This document shows positions 36,825 to 45,293 of a stretch of 64,000 bases of DNA, piece after piece. A program made the translations under genes and the position numbers. Where the stretch lies: assembly GCF_007993045.1 (NCBI RefSeq), contig NZ_VOOR01000017.1, positions 47,718 through 111,717 on the forward strand, given 5' to 3'. The stretch is from Phaeodactylibacter luteus (GTDB lineage: Bacteria; Bacteroidota; Bacteroidia; Chitinophagales; Saprospiraceae). A model generated the notes under the pieces. The model ran no database searches. It saw only the letters and a program-made list of their open reading frames with translations, and was not told the DNA's origin. The first letter of the stretch is position 1. Each line of letters opens with the position of its first letter.

Positions 36825-36989
36825 TAGATTTGATGCGCCGGGCATCATTGCAGGGGTAAAAGGGCTCTTCCCTTCCCACGCTATGCCTTTTTCCAGCCGC
36901 TTAGCTTAAGCTAAGCTCCTAGAAAAAGCCGGCGCGTGGTTGAGGACAGCTTACTTTTCCTGCTACAATGGCCTGGCGCACCAAGTCTT
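36825..36989. repeat. Fold-back element family C, copy 2
   Basis: The left end TAGATTTGATGCGCCGGGC is identical to the inverted right end of copy 1 at 14880-14899. The right end is diverged (GGCGCACCAAGTCTT). Shared interior blocks are cacgctatgcctttttccag, the central GCTTAAGC palindrome and aaagccggcgcgtgg. Confidence 0.72.
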
Positions 36990-37153
36990 GTGTTGGTGAT
37001 CCGCTTTAGGAGCGAGTACTCAGCATCGTCTAATCGCCCAACGGGTTTCATTGGGCATCAGGCCGTTCAAACCGGGCACAGCTGTTAAGCAAAAAGAGAG
37101 CTCTTATTGCTTAATGGCCGGTAGCCGTACCGGCAGTAGACTGCCAACGGGGC

Positions 37154-37918
37154 TTGTATTCCTGTTTAACAAACTCATACGTTTTGTTGCGGCTTGTACT
37201 AAGATTTTACAATTTCTTCCTGTCTAACGACAAAGCTTTCGCCCGTCGTTTGCGTCAGCTCATTGGCTTTACCCCTGCCAACATGGGAATTTTCCGCCTA
37301 GCTTTTTCCCACAAATCTTCTTCTTCCGAAAAAGGCTATGCCGTTCAGAACAACGAACGGCTGGAATACTTGGGCGATGCAGTCCTTGGTACGATCGTTG
37401 CGGAGTACCTCTTCAAGAAGTACCCCAACAGCGACGAAGGCTTCCTGACCAAGATGCGCTCCAAAATCGTTAAGCGGAAATCGCTCAACCAAATCGGTGA
37501 TAAGATGGGCTTGGATATGCTGCTCAACGAGTACAACCAAACCCGCCTCAGCCGTTCTATGCTGGGCAACGCCGTTGAAGCGCTCGTTGGGGCGGTCTAC
37601 CTGGAAAAAGGCTACGTTGGCACCAAGCGCTTTGTCGTCAACAAAATCCTGCGCAACTATGTGGATGTGCACGAGCTGGAAACCGTAGACGATAACTACA
37701 AGAGCCAATTGCTGGAGTGGTGCCAGAAAAATGGTCAGACGGTATCCTACAAGCTCCTGGCCCGCTATAAGTTTGAAAAGCGCGACCGTTTCAAGGTAGC
37801 GGTCATGGTCAATGGCCAGAAGGTGGCCACCGCCGACGATTTCAACAAAAAGTCTGCAGAGCAGATGGCTTCCGAAAAAGCCATGCAGAGCATGGGCATT
37901 TTGGAGAGCGAAGCTTGA
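37154..37918 (+). CDS. rnc: Ribonuclease III
   Basis: The catalytic domain has the signature NERLEYLGDAVLG and the second metal motif GNAVEALVGAVYLEKG; a double-stranded RNA binding domain closes the protein (YKSQLLEWCQKNGQ to EKAMQSMGI). It cuts double-stranded RNA, including rRNA precursors. There is no ATG before the domain: the frame offers only TTG starts (37154, 37184, 37187), of which 37184 or 37187 gives the more usual length of about 243. It follows acpP and fabF, a conserved neighbourhood. Confidence 0.93.
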   Translation: MYSCLTNSYVLLRLVLRFYNFFLSNDKAFARRLRQLIGFTPANMGIFRLAFSHKSSSSEKGYAVQNNERLEYLGDAVLGTIVAEYLFKKYPNSDEGFLTKMRSKIVKRKSLNQIGDKMGLDMLLNEYNQTRLSRSMLGNAVEALVGAVYLEKGYVGTKRFVVNKILRNYVDVHELETVDDNYKSQLLEWCQKNGQTVSYKLLARYKFEKRDRFKVAVMVNGQKVATADDFNKKSAEQMASEKAMQSMGILESEA

Positions 37919-37943
37919 CCTGCAGCTCTTTCACTTTTCTTTT

Positions 37944-39263
37944 ATGACAGAGTGGACGCCCGCATCGATACAGGAACTGGCGCCCAACGCGCTAGTGTAC
38001 AACCGGAGCAAGAGCCTTGCCCGGGCCAAGCTATGGGAAGGGCTGGGCGGTGATGGCTCTTACCTTTGGGGCCTTTGCCGGTCTCAGGGCGAGCGTACTT
38101 ACGAATGTATCATACAGATAGATGGAGGGGGCAAAGCCCGCTGCTCCTGCAGTTCGCGCTTTTCCCCCTGCCGGCACAGCCTTGGCTTGCTTTGGATGCT
38201 GTTGCGGCACAACGATCGGTTTTCCCGGGCAGATGCCTTGCCGCCTTGGGCAGCCCTCCTTCTCCGTCAGCCGCCCCCTGAGCCCCCTGCCCTCCCTCCT
38301 TCCGGTTCGCTCTCCCGCTTGGGCAGCCGGCTAAGCCTTATGGCTGCTGGTGTTGATGAGCTTGACCAATGGCTGCAGGATTTAGCTCGCCAAGGCATCT
38401 CTTCTTTGGGGCATCAGCCTGAAGCCTTCTGGGAGCGTATTGCAGCACGTATGGTCGACGCCAAAATGGGCAGCATTGGGCGCCGTTTGCGGGGCATGCC
38501 GCAAGTGGTGGAGCAGCCTGGCTGGCAACATAGGGTGCAAGCCCTCGTGGCAGAGCTTTATCTATTTGTGCAGGCCTTCCGGCAGATCGCTTCCCTGAGC
38601 ATCCCTATGCAGGAAGAGGTACTGGCTTATGCTGGGGTAAATCAGAAAAAAGAGGAGCTGCTGGCCGGCGAGGGGGTAATGGACAATTGGCTGGTGATCG
38701 GGCTGAGCGAAGGGGAGGAGGAGAAGCTCCGCTACCGCCGCACTTGGCTGCTGGGCGAAGTATCTGGCAAATACGCCCTCCTGCTCGATTTTGTATGGGG
38801 GAATGCCCGTTTTGAAGGGCAGTGGGCGCTGGGGAGCGCTCTGCAAGCCGAGGTCGTCTTTTATCCTGGGGCTTACCCCGTACGTGGCCTGCTGAAAAAG
38901 CACCGGCCGTGGTATGAGCCGCTCGAGCGGCTGTCTGGTTATGCATCTGTATCCGAATTCGGGACAGCCTATGCACAGGCCTTACGGCACAACCCGTGGT
39001 TGTACACTTTCCCCGCTCTTTTGTCTGCTGTAGCGATACGAGAAGGCCAAGGCGGGCAGTGGCTGGCTGTAGATGCCAATGGGGACGGCCTTCCGCTCAA
39101 CCTGGCAGGTGACGTGCGCTGGGCGCTGAAAGCCGTGGCACAGGAGCAGCCTGTGGCAATGTTTGGGCAGTGGGAGCAGGGCGCTTTCTTGCCTGTAGCA
39201 GCGCTCAGCCAAGGGAGGGTCATCAATTTGCAGGATACTGCCCCGGATGCCGATGAAGAATAG
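37944..39263 (+). CDS. SWIM zinc-finger protein
   Basis: From the ATG at 37944 the protein has 439 residues; an earlier in-frame start would overlap rnc. A SWIM motif, CSC followed by CRH (ARCSCSSRFSPCRHSLGLLW), lies at about residues 72-90 and should bind zinc and then DNA or protein. The rest is alpha-helical and rich in Trp and Leu with no known domain. Relatives in Bacteroidota often occur with MoxR ATPase and VWA genes; none is here. It begins 25 bases after rnc. Confidence 0.85.
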   Translation: MTEWTPASIQELAPNALVYNRSKSLARAKLWEGLGGDGSYLWGLCRSQGERTYECIIQIDGGGKARCSCSSRFSPCRHSLGLLWMLLRHNDRFSRADALPPWAALLLRQPPPEPPALPPSGSLSRLGSRLSLMAAGVDELDQWLQDLARQGISSLGHQPEAFWERIAARMVDAKMGSIGRRLRGMPQVVEQPGWQHRVQALVAELYLFVQAFRQIASLSIPMQEEVLAYAGVNQKKEELLAGEGVMDNWLVIGLSEGEEEKLRYRRTWLLGEVSGKYALLLDFVWGNARFEGQWALGSALQAEVVFYPGAYPVRGLLKKHRPWYEPLERLSGYASVSEFGTAYAQALRHNPWLYTFPALLSAVAIREGQGGQWLAVDANGDGLPLNLAGDVRWALKAVAQEQPVAMFGQWEQGAFLPVAALSQGRVINLQDTAPDADEE

Positions 39264-39370
39264 CCGGCAAGCTGTTTTTAATCAGTGGGTTATACCAACC
39301 CAGCATTACTTTTTTTTGTTTTTACGTCTGTAAGGTAAGCTGCCATGGTTTGCTGCCTGGCCCAACCTGA

Positions 39371-41731
39371 ATGACAATGATGAAAAAACAAATCTTCCCC
39401 TTCTTTTTCCTGTGCTGTGCCTGGCCTTGGCTCGCCACAGCCCAAGTGACGGTCTCCGAAGCAGTCAATACCCCGTACGACGAGTCTTGCCCGGTCATCT
39501 CTGCTGATGGCAATACTTTATTTTTTGCCCGCGCCGGGCACCCTCAAAACCGTGGCACAGATAATCAGCCCGACATATGGGCGGCTTATCAGTCTGGCGA
39601 TGCAACTTGGTCTAAGGCCGTTAATGTGGGGGCACCTGTGAATTCGCCCGCTGCAGATTATCCGGCTTGGTCGGGCCCTGGGGCTGCCCACATGGCGGTG
39701 TTGCGCCCCTCCTCGCAGCGCTTGTTGGTTTTTGAAAAGGGCGGGCGCTTCTGGCAGCCCACCGGCGAAGGGCAGTCTGTCCGTTTTCAGGCAGCCGCAC
39801 AGAGCGCCGATGGCCGAGCCCGGGTTTTTGCCCGGGAAGCAGGGCCCAACCGCAGCGATCTGGTATTCGCTATTTCCAGGGGCGACGGGCAGTGGCAAGA
39901 GATACAGCCGTTGGGCGCTACATTGAATACCACCGCCGATGAGCAGTCCCCTTTTCTGGCTGCCGATCGTAAAACCCTTTATTTTGCAAGCAACCGTGGC
40001 GGTGGGCAAGGAGGCTTTGACTTATATGTATCTCGCCGCATAGATGACAGCTGGCAGCGGTGGAGCACCCCTGTAAACCTAGGGCCAGCTGTAAATACAG
40101 ATGCGGATGAGTTGCAGGTTTCCCTCCCGGTATCTGGAGTGCCAGCCTATTTCTCCCGTCGCCCAGTGGGGGAGGATGCAGACATCTTTACCGCAGTTTT
40201 GCCTGAGGAGCTGCTGCCGGAACCGGCTATCCTGGTAAAAGGGCGGGTGGCAGTGGCGGGCAGCCCTGGTGCGCTGCCTGCACCTGTGCGAATTGAAGAC
40301 CCCTACGCCGGGCAAACGGTACATCGGTTTGAGACGGCTGCGGATGGCTCTTTCCAGGTAGTGGTACCGGCTGGGGCCGAAAGGGCACTGCGTGCTGATG
40401 TCCCTGGGTTCTTTGCCGTAAGCCAGCCGGTTGGGGCGGCCATGGCCTCTGCCGATGCGGGGGCGGGCAGTTTTTCGGTAGCAGGTGGGGCCGATGAGCA
40501 GATCCGCGCTTTGCAGCTTCACCTCCGCAACTTGGACGAGGAGCTGATTGCTATGCAGGCCGAATGGCGGCAGAAGGCTGCTGCTGCACAGCATAAAGGG
40601 CCTGCTATTGATCTTTCCGACCCGGAAATAGAAGCCCTGCAGCACCGGTTCAATTATATGGTCTTGCATGCAGCGCCAGTGCGCGATACGCTGCCTGATG
40701 ATGGCTACGATGAGGAGGCAGCCTCGCGCCGTGAGCTGGAGGATATGAAAGCCCGCTTCCGCCGGTATTACACGCATGAAAAAGCTACACAAGAAGCACA
40801 AGAGGAGATGGCCTCAGGCGAGCGGCACATGTGGGAGGAGCCGCCAACTTTTGAAGAGCTGAAGGCAAAAGCCCAGGAAGAGCTAGAGGCAGAGCTGGCC
40901 CCCGAGGTAGCACAAGCCTTGAGCAGAGAGGTGCCCTTGGAGGTTGAGGTAAGCCGGGTGCCAGTGCTCAGCGAAGCGGAGCAGTTGCAGCTGGAGCAAA
41001 AAACCAAAGCACTGCAACAGCAGATCCGGGAAGGGCTGAATGCTCAGCGGGCCCCAGCCAGGGAATGGGCAGCCAAAGGTGGGGCCCCAGAGCCTGATGA
41101 TAGCCTGACGGGTTGGGAAAAAGACCTGCAGGCGGACTTGAAAACCGCTATGCGGCCAGATGTTGAAGCCGCACTGCGCACTGAGCTCCGGACAGAAGTG
41201 GAAAAGCGGATGCAGGCTAAAGCTCAGTACCAGGCTAAAAAGCTGGAGCGGACGGCTGTACAGGAAAAACTCGACCGGCTAGTAGAAAAAAGGCTGCAGG
41301 AAAGCCCTGCAGAGGAAACCGTAGCCCCTTTGGTGCTGCCGGCAGGAGCACCTCCTGCCCCTGTCGAGGTGGATCAGGACCTGCTGCTCATTCCTGCTGA
41401 GCTGGGGCGGAACATCCCGCTCAATAGTGTTGCCTTCCAGCCTGGCAGCAGCTTGCTGACAGCTCCTGCTTACCATGAGCTCAAGCGCGTTCTTGCCTTC
41501 CTCAATGAGCACGAAGGGCTGGCCGTGGAAGTGGGCGCTCATGTGGGGGACAGCTATTCTTACGCCAAAGCTTTGCAACTGACCGAGGAGCGGGCAACCG
41601 CTATCCGGAATTATCTGGTGGGCAACGGTATCTCAGAGCAGCGGCTGAAAGTTAGGGGGTATGGCAAAGCATTTCCTGCCCGGGAGGGGGCGGCAGAACG
41701 GGTGGAGCTTCGTATCATTGCAGTTGAATAG
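39371..41731 (+). CDS. OmpA-family outer membrane protein with N-terminal PD40 propeller
   Basis: The 786-residue protein has a signal peptide (FFLCCAWPWLATAQ). Residues about 25-290 form WD40-like PD40 repeats (DESCPVISADGNTLFFARAG, DEQSPFLAADRKTLYFASNR). A carboxypeptidase-like beta domain (about 295-350) and a very long charged helical region (about 375-660, rich in Glu, Ala and Arg) follow. The C-terminal OmpA domain (about 675-785) has NSVAFQPGSSLLTAPAYHEL and the peptidoglycan-binding ERATAIRNYLVGNGISEQRL. It probably links the outer membrane to peptidoglycan. The long coiled coil is unusual for this family. Confidence 0.88.
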   Translation: MTMMKKQIFPFFFLCCAWPWLATAQVTVSEAVNTPYDESCPVISADGNTLFFARAGHPQNRGTDNQPDIWAAYQSGDATWSKAVNVGAPVNSPAADYPAWSGPGAAHMAVLRPSSQRLLVFEKGGRFWQPTGEGQSVRFQAAAQSADGRARVFAREAGPNRSDLVFAISRGDGQWQEIQPLGATLNTTADEQSPFLAADRKTLYFASNRGGGQGGFDLYVSRRIDDSWQRWSTPVNLGPAVNTDADELQVSLPVSGVPAYFSRRPVGEDADIFTAVLPEELLPEPAILVKGRVAVAGSPGALPAPVRIEDPYAGQTVHRFETAADGSFQVVVPAGAERALRADVPGFFAVSQPVGAAMASADAGAGSFSVAGGADEQIRALQLHLRNLDEELIAMQAEWRQKAAAAQHKGPAIDLSDPEIEALQHRFNYMVLHAAPVRDTLPDDGYDEEAASRRELEDMKARFRRYYTHEKATQEAQEEMASGERHMWEEPPTFEELKAKAQEELEAELAPEVAQALSREVPLEVEVSRVPVLSEAEQLQLEQKTKALQQQIREGLNAQRAPAREWAAKGGAPEPDDSLTGWEKDLQADLKTAMRPDVEAALRTELRTEVEKRMQAKAQYQAKKLERTAVQEKLDRLVEKRLQESPAEETVAPLVLPAGAPPAPVEVDQDLLLIPAELGRNIPLNSVAFQPGSSLLTAPAYHELKRVLAFLNEHEGLAVEVGAHVGDSYSYAKALQLTEERATAIRNYLVGNGISEQRLKVRGYGKAFPAREGAAERVELRIIAVE

Positions 41732-41759
41732 ACTTCACTCACCATCATAAAGCAACAAT

Positions 41760-42239
41760 ATGGCCGCCCCATTTATTCCGGAAGACCTCATAGAAGCAGC
41801 AGCAGCTAAACTACAGGATGAAGCTGCCTTTGCGCAAGCACTAGAGGCACTAAAGGAAGCGTCTCCGGTTTTGCTCGCTTACGGGTTCTCTGAAAGCTTT
41901 GAGGCCTTCACCGCTCAAGAGCGTGAATATTTCCTTTACCTGCTCTTGGTCATCTGGACGGCAGTGAAGGAGTCCGGCACAGCATTGGCTGATGTGGACG
42001 AGCAGCGGCTGAGCGAATTGGAAGAGGACAACTGGAATGTCCTGCACGGCAACAAGGGGGGGACTTTCCGCGCTAGGTTGGACCCCTTCTTTGAGGGGGC
42101 CCGGCAGGAGGACCTATTGGCTTTCATTGAAGATGCTCTGACACAAGACGAGGAAGACGAACAGCAGTTGGTCAGCCGGGAAGGCCAAGAAGCGCTTTTT
42201 GTCTGTCTGAAAACGGTAGTTGACGGCTTGACGGAATGA
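41760..42239 (+). CDS. Small acidic protein of unknown function
   Basis: I do not recognise this 159-residue protein. It is alpha-helical and strongly acidic, has no signal peptide or membrane segment, and ends in a Glu/Asp-rich stretch (TQDEEDEQQL) before a short helix. It starts 28 bases after the OmpA-family gene on the same strand, so it is probably co-transcribed. Confidence 0.75.
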   Translation: MAAPFIPEDLIEAAAAKLQDEAAFAQALEALKEASPVLLAYGFSESFEAFTAQEREYFLYLLLVIWTAVKESGTALADVDEQRLSELEEDNWNVLHGNKGGTFRARLDPFFEGARQEDLLAFIEDALTQDEEDEQQLVSREGQEALFVCLKTVVDGLTE

Positions 42240-42321
42240 ACCCTTGCATGAGTTGTTTTTCCTGTATGGGGCCCCTTTTTGCAAATTTTATAATACGCTG
42301 GGAAATGAAGGGGTGAATTTG

Positions 42322-42329
42322 TATTTTTG
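42322..42329 (+). promoter_or_regulatory. Candidate -7 element (TATTTTTG) of the dksA-like gene
   Basis: It matches TAnnTTTG exactly, 87 bases before the ATG at 42416. The -33 element is not clear. Confidence 0.45.
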
Positions 42330-42415
42330 CGGCAGCTTTTTGAGAAATAAACGTGCACGGCGCTCCTCGTGCCGGGGAGCTGGCATGGATTAGTCTGGTC
42401 AAATCAAATGTCGCT

Positions 42416-42787
42416 ATGAATGAAAATCTCGTAAAAACCCGTTACTCTGACGAAGAATTGGAGGAGTTTCGTATCCTGATCCAGAAGAAACTGGACAAAG
42501 CGCAGCGCGAGCTGAGCTTCTACCTTGATCAGCTTTCTGATATGGCAGACAACCCGGATGCCAAAGTAAAAGGGCTTGACGACGGCATAGGGACCGCTGA
42601 GAATGAGCGGCTGACCAATATGGCCGCAAGGCAGCGGAAGCTGATTCAGCACTTGGAGAATGCGCTCATCCGTATCCAAAATAAGGTGTACGGCGTATGC
42701 CGTGTCACTGGCAAATTGATAGCCAAAGAGCGGCTGCGTGCAGTGCCTCATGCTACCCTCAGCATTGAAGCTAAGCAAAACCGCTGA
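42416..42787 (+). CDS. TraR/DksA family RNA polymerase-binding protein
   Basis: From the ATG at 42416 the protein has 123 residues; the longer frame to 42353 lacks family similarity. It has the coiled-coil arm (FRILIQKKLDKAQRELSFYL) and the C-terminal DksA region YGVCRVTGKLIAKERLRAVP, in which only one of the four zinc cysteines remains. This one-cysteine form is usual in Bacteroidota. DksA-like proteins enter the secondary channel of RNA polymerase and, with ppGpp, tune transcription. LspA follows on the same strand, as often in this phylum, but here a family A element lies between. Confidence 0.9.
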   Translation: MNENLVKTRYSDEELEEFRILIQKKLDKAQRELSFYLDQLSDMADNPDAKVKGLDDGIGTAENERLTNMAARQRKLIQHLENALIRIQNKVYGVCRVTGKLIAKERLRAVPHATLSIEAKQNR

Positions 42788-42800
42788 GCATGATAGGGTT

Positions 42801-43001
42801 GGGCGCAAACCAGATTGTCGTTTTTGCCTGCCCCCGCACAATGTGATAGGGGCCTGCCCCTGCCCGATGGCAGGTGCCGCTATGCTACGGGGCTCGCTAT
42901 CCGCTCGGCCTTATCAGGCCTGCCGCCCCTTCGCAGCGCTAGGCCAATGCCAGGCTAGTGCCCCAAAAGCATAAACGCCTGCGACATTTTGGTTCACGCC
43001 C
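42801..43001 (-). repeat. Dispersed element family A, copy 6 (reverse, complete)
   Basis: It is a 201-bp copy with ends GGGCGCAAACCAGATTGTCG and, inverted, GGGCGTGAACCAAAATGTCG. The flanks are ATAGGGTT (42793-42800) and ATAGGATT (43002-43009), 7 of 8 identical. The hairpin is CCTGCC-CGAT-GGCAGG. It contains an extra internal block (cccccgcacaatgtgatagg). Its right end is 13 bases from the stop of the dksA-like gene. Confidence 0.93.
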
Positions 43002-43121
43002 ATAGGATTGGCCTGTAGGCCTTTTGCGCCCTGTACTTGCTTAGTGCATGTTTTTTTGTTGTAAATCAACCATTTATGAGCTTGGCTCTTTCGCTGATTT
43101 TTTATTTGGCCTGCCAAACTC

Positions 43122-43218
43122 AAATTTAGCGGCTTAGCCAAGGCCATACTGGTATGGCAGGCGGACATAAGTCCTTGGTTTTCATGACGAAACCGCTCCA
43201 GAAAAGCGCTCAGCAGCC
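43122..43218 (+). repeat. Diverged repeat D, copy 1
   Basis: AAATTTAGCGGCTTAGCCA, CATAAGTCCTTGGTTTTCA, then GAAACC and AAGCGCT align in order with 51164-51268 at roughly two thirds identity. The ends are not defined. Confidence 0.5.
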
Positions 43219-43261
43219 ACTGCCCCCGTATCAGCAATAGCCGATGCGGGGGCAGTGTTTT
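43218..43261 (+). terminator. Strong hairpin terminator between element A and lspA
   Basis: The arms CACTGCCCCCG and CGGGGGCAGTG pair over 11 bp and are followed by TTTT. It is probably the original terminator of the dksA-like gene, now about 430 bases from the stop because of insertions. Confidence 0.7.
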
Positions 43262-43482
43262 GGCTAGAACATTTTGGCTGCTTGGCTTCATCAATGGCTT
43301 TTTTGTAGCGTCAGGGCGCAGCGGTAAGCTTAGGCCCGCCTCTCGCAGAAAAACAATAGGGCTGATCGTTGCTGATCCGGCCCTTCGTGCCGGGGTGCCA
43401 CTTGCGCTGGGAAGGGCAGGCAAATGCAGGATAAGCCTGCTTCTTATACGGTGGCAGGTGGAGAGAGGTAGCAGGTATTTTG

Positions 43483-43490
43483 TAGCTTTG
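43483..43490 (+). promoter_or_regulatory. Candidate -7 element (TAGCTTTG) of lspA
   Basis: It is an exact TAnnTTTG match followed by CGCAC, about 125 bases before the lspA start. No TTTG at the -33 position is seen. Confidence 0.4.
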
Positions 43491-43614
43491 CGCACAACCC
43501 TGGGCCTGCCCGCTACGTTAATAATAGCCGAGCCTTGATTCCCCTGCAGCAGTGCCGCAAAGGGGAGCGGGCCGAGGTGTTCACCCCAATTGCTTGCCAA
43601 AAAAGGTTAGAAAG

Positions 43615-44334
43615 TTGAAAAAATCACTGCTGATAACATTCATTGTGCTGGCTGTCCTCGTGGCAGATCAGGCCCTGAAGATTTGGGTAAAAACCCACAT
43701 GGAATATGGAGAGGAGTTCAGCCTTCTGGGACTGGACTGGGCCTTGATACATTTCGTGGAGAATAACGGCATGGCATTTGGCATGACTTTGGGCGGGGCT
43801 TATGGCAAACTGGCGCTTAGTGTTTTCCGTATCATCGCCGTTGCTTTTCTGATTTACTACCTGAGGACGCTGATCCGTGGGGGAGTATCCTCCGGTGTGC
43901 TTATCGGTTTCGCGCTCATTCTCGCTGGGGCTATGGGCAATATACTTGACAGTGCTTTTTATGGCATCATTTTCTCTGAGTCTCCCTATCACGGAGGGCT
44001 GGCAGAGCTTTTCCCGGAAGGGGGGGGCTATTCGAGCTTTTTGCATGGGAAGGTAGTGGATATGTTCTATTTCCCATTGGTGAATACCTATCTGCCCGAT
44101 TGGGTCCCTATTTGGGGGGGTGAGCACATCATGTTCTTCAAGCCAGTCTTCAACATTGCTGATGCGGCTATTTCTACAGGGGTGATCTATATACTGCTGT
44201 TTCAGCGCAGTTTTTTCCATCAGGAAGATCAGCAGGTGGAAGTGGCTCCTACGGCAGCAGCGGGCAGGGAGGAGGATATTGGGCGGGAAGAGAACCGGCC
44301 TGGGCAAGGCGTACCTGCGAACCCTGAGCCGTAG
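43615..44334 (+). CDS. lspA: Lipoprotein signal peptidase (signal peptidase II)
   Basis: The start is probably TTG 43615 (MKKSLLITF), since no ATG precedes the first membrane helix; the product then has 239 residues. Four transmembrane helices and the family motifs are visible: FVENNGMAFGM, the first catalytic Asp in AGAMGNILDSAFYG, and the second in FNIADAAIS. It cuts the signal peptide from prolipoproteins at the lipid-modified cysteine, and so acts on the many lipoproteins in this window. It is longer than E. coli LspA (164), with an extra periplasmic loop (GGYSSFLHGKVVDMFYFPL) and a hydrophilic tail. Confidence 0.93.
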   Translation: MKKSLLITFIVLAVLVADQALKIWVKTHMEYGEEFSLLGLDWALIHFVENNGMAFGMTLGGAYGKLALSVFRIIAVAFLIYYLRTLIRGGVSSGVLIGFALILAGAMGNILDSAFYGIIFSESPYHGGLAELFPEGGGYSSFLHGKVVDMFYFPLVNTYLPDWVPIWGGEHIMFFKPVFNIADAAISTGVIYILLFQRSFFHQEDQQVEVAPTAAAGREEDIGREENRPGQGVPANPEP

Positions 44335-44445
44335 CCTGTAGCCTGATGGTGCTGTGGTTGTGTGCAAATGGGCGCAGGCTGATGCGCTGGGCCTGACTGT
44401 GGCAGCCTAGCAAAGAACCGAGGCAGCTGCCTTGCTGCCGGAGTG

Positions 44446-44597
44446 TCACAAACCAGAATTTCGTAACCGTTATAGGCTGCTCGGGCATCGGCCTAGCGCT
44501 GCGAAGGGGTGGGAAGCCCGGCAGGGCCGAGCGAAGAGCGAGCCCCGTAGCATAGCGGCTCCCTGCCGCGAGGCAGGGGCAGGCCCCTGTACCATCA
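44446..44597 (+). repeat. Dispersed element family A, copy 7 (forward, diverged)
   Basis: A degraded left end (acaaaccagaatttcg) is followed by the core (gggcatcggcctagcgctgc, gccccgtagcatagcgg) and the CCTGCC-GCGA-GGCAGG hairpin. The right terminus is lost. Its right side faces the stop of the ArsR-like gene. Confidence 0.75.
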
Positions 44598-44644
44598 GGA
44601 ATGGGGGAGAATGGCCGCTTAGTTACCTCCCTGTTGGCAGCAAT

Positions 44645-44682
44645 AAAAAAAGCTGCCTTCAGCCAATGCAGAAGGACAGCCT
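44645..44682 (-). terminator. Terminator of the ArsR-like gene
   Basis: On the minus strand a stem of GCTG and CTTC blocks with one mismatch region is followed by seven T. It begins 41 bases after the stop codon. Confidence 0.6.
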
Positions 44683-44723
44683 TCCTTAGTAATCCAGTGT
44701 GTTTTCTCTATTATGCTTTCTAA

Positions 44724-45038
44724 TTAGACGCGATCTTGCTCCAAGAACCGTCTGATAGCCTCTATGGTGCCGCCGATCTTATCGTAATTGAGGCTGTAGT
44801 GGATATACTTGCCGTCTCGTTCAGTGTCGACGAGGCCGGCTGTGCGGAGGATGCGCAGGTGCTGTGAAGTGATAGACTGCTCAAGCCCTAGCGTGCCATA
44901 AATTTTATTGACATTGATTTCACTGTTGCGGTCGATGAACTCAAGGATTTGCATGCGGAGCGGGTGAGCAATGGCGCGGAGCACTTCGGAAGAAACCTGA
45001 AGGCGCTCGTCGTTTACGCTTACATTTGTTTTTTTCAT
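44724..45038 (-). CDS. ArsR-family winged-helix transcription regulator
   Basis: The 104-residue protein has the ArsR fold: LRAIAHPLRMQILEFIDR, the recognition helix SITSQHLRILRTAGLVDTER and the wing DGKYIHYSLN. The metal-binding ELCVCDL motif of ArsR/SmtB is absent (the matching segment reads SEINVNKIYGTL), so it probably senses something other than metal, or a partner. It has no cysteine at all. It is transcribed alone with its own terminator. Confidence 0.9.
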   Translation of the reverse strand: MKKTNVSVNDERLQVSSEVLRAIAHPLRMQILEFIDRNSEINVNKIYGTLGLEQSITSQHLRILRTAGLVDTERDGKYIHYSLNYDKIGGTIEAIRRFLEQDRV

Positions 45039-45170
45039 AGTAGGTTGTTTGGACTGTGCTAAATGTTTGGGGGCAAAAGTGTTGAAGTTGGTAGCAGCCC
45101 ATTTGGACGGCCCATTTTAAGTTGGACAGTTGCTTTTTGTAGGGTGTGGAAGGACACAACAGCATCTTTC

Positions 45171-45197
45171 CCCATATCTTACATTCACAAATATGGG
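45171..45197. promoter_or_regulatory. Inverted repeat upstream of the ArsR-like gene
   Basis: CCCATAT and ATATGGG are separated by 13 bases, about 130 bases before the regulator start. It may be an operator of the ArsR-like protein; this is inference from position only. Confidence 0.3.
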
Positions 45198-45220
45198 ATT
45201 TTTTGTTATCTTAAACAACC

Positions 45221-45262
45221 TTTTCCTTTAAAAAACTACCGTTTTCTTTAAAAAAGCTACCG
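45221..45262. repeat. Tandem pair of 21-bp repeats
   Basis: TTTTCCTTTAAAAAACTACC and TTTTCTTTAAAAAAGCTACC (each followed by G) are adjacent copies differing by one indel each way. They lie between the helicase stop and the ArsR-like gene start. Confidence 0.6.
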
Positions 45263-45293
45263 TTCCCTGTTTTGGTGTGGCTAAAAGCCAAGG

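Larger units (their letters stand above)
36644..37153. other. Spacer between fabF and rnc
   Basis: About 510 bases containing a hairpin after fabF, element C copy 2 and, at 37040-37140, several short inverted repeats (for example CCGGTAGCCGTACCGG at 37120). No gene is supported. Confidence 0.5.

Noticed and set aside
43260..43538. Plus-strand frame of 92 codons between the dksA-like gene and lspA
   Set aside because: It starts inside the terminator T-run region, overlaps the candidate lspA promoter and has no family similarity.
44724..45038. Metal-sensing ArsR/SmtB repressor
   Set aside because: The protein has no cysteine and no ELCVCDL-like motif, and no metal-resistance genes are adjacent.
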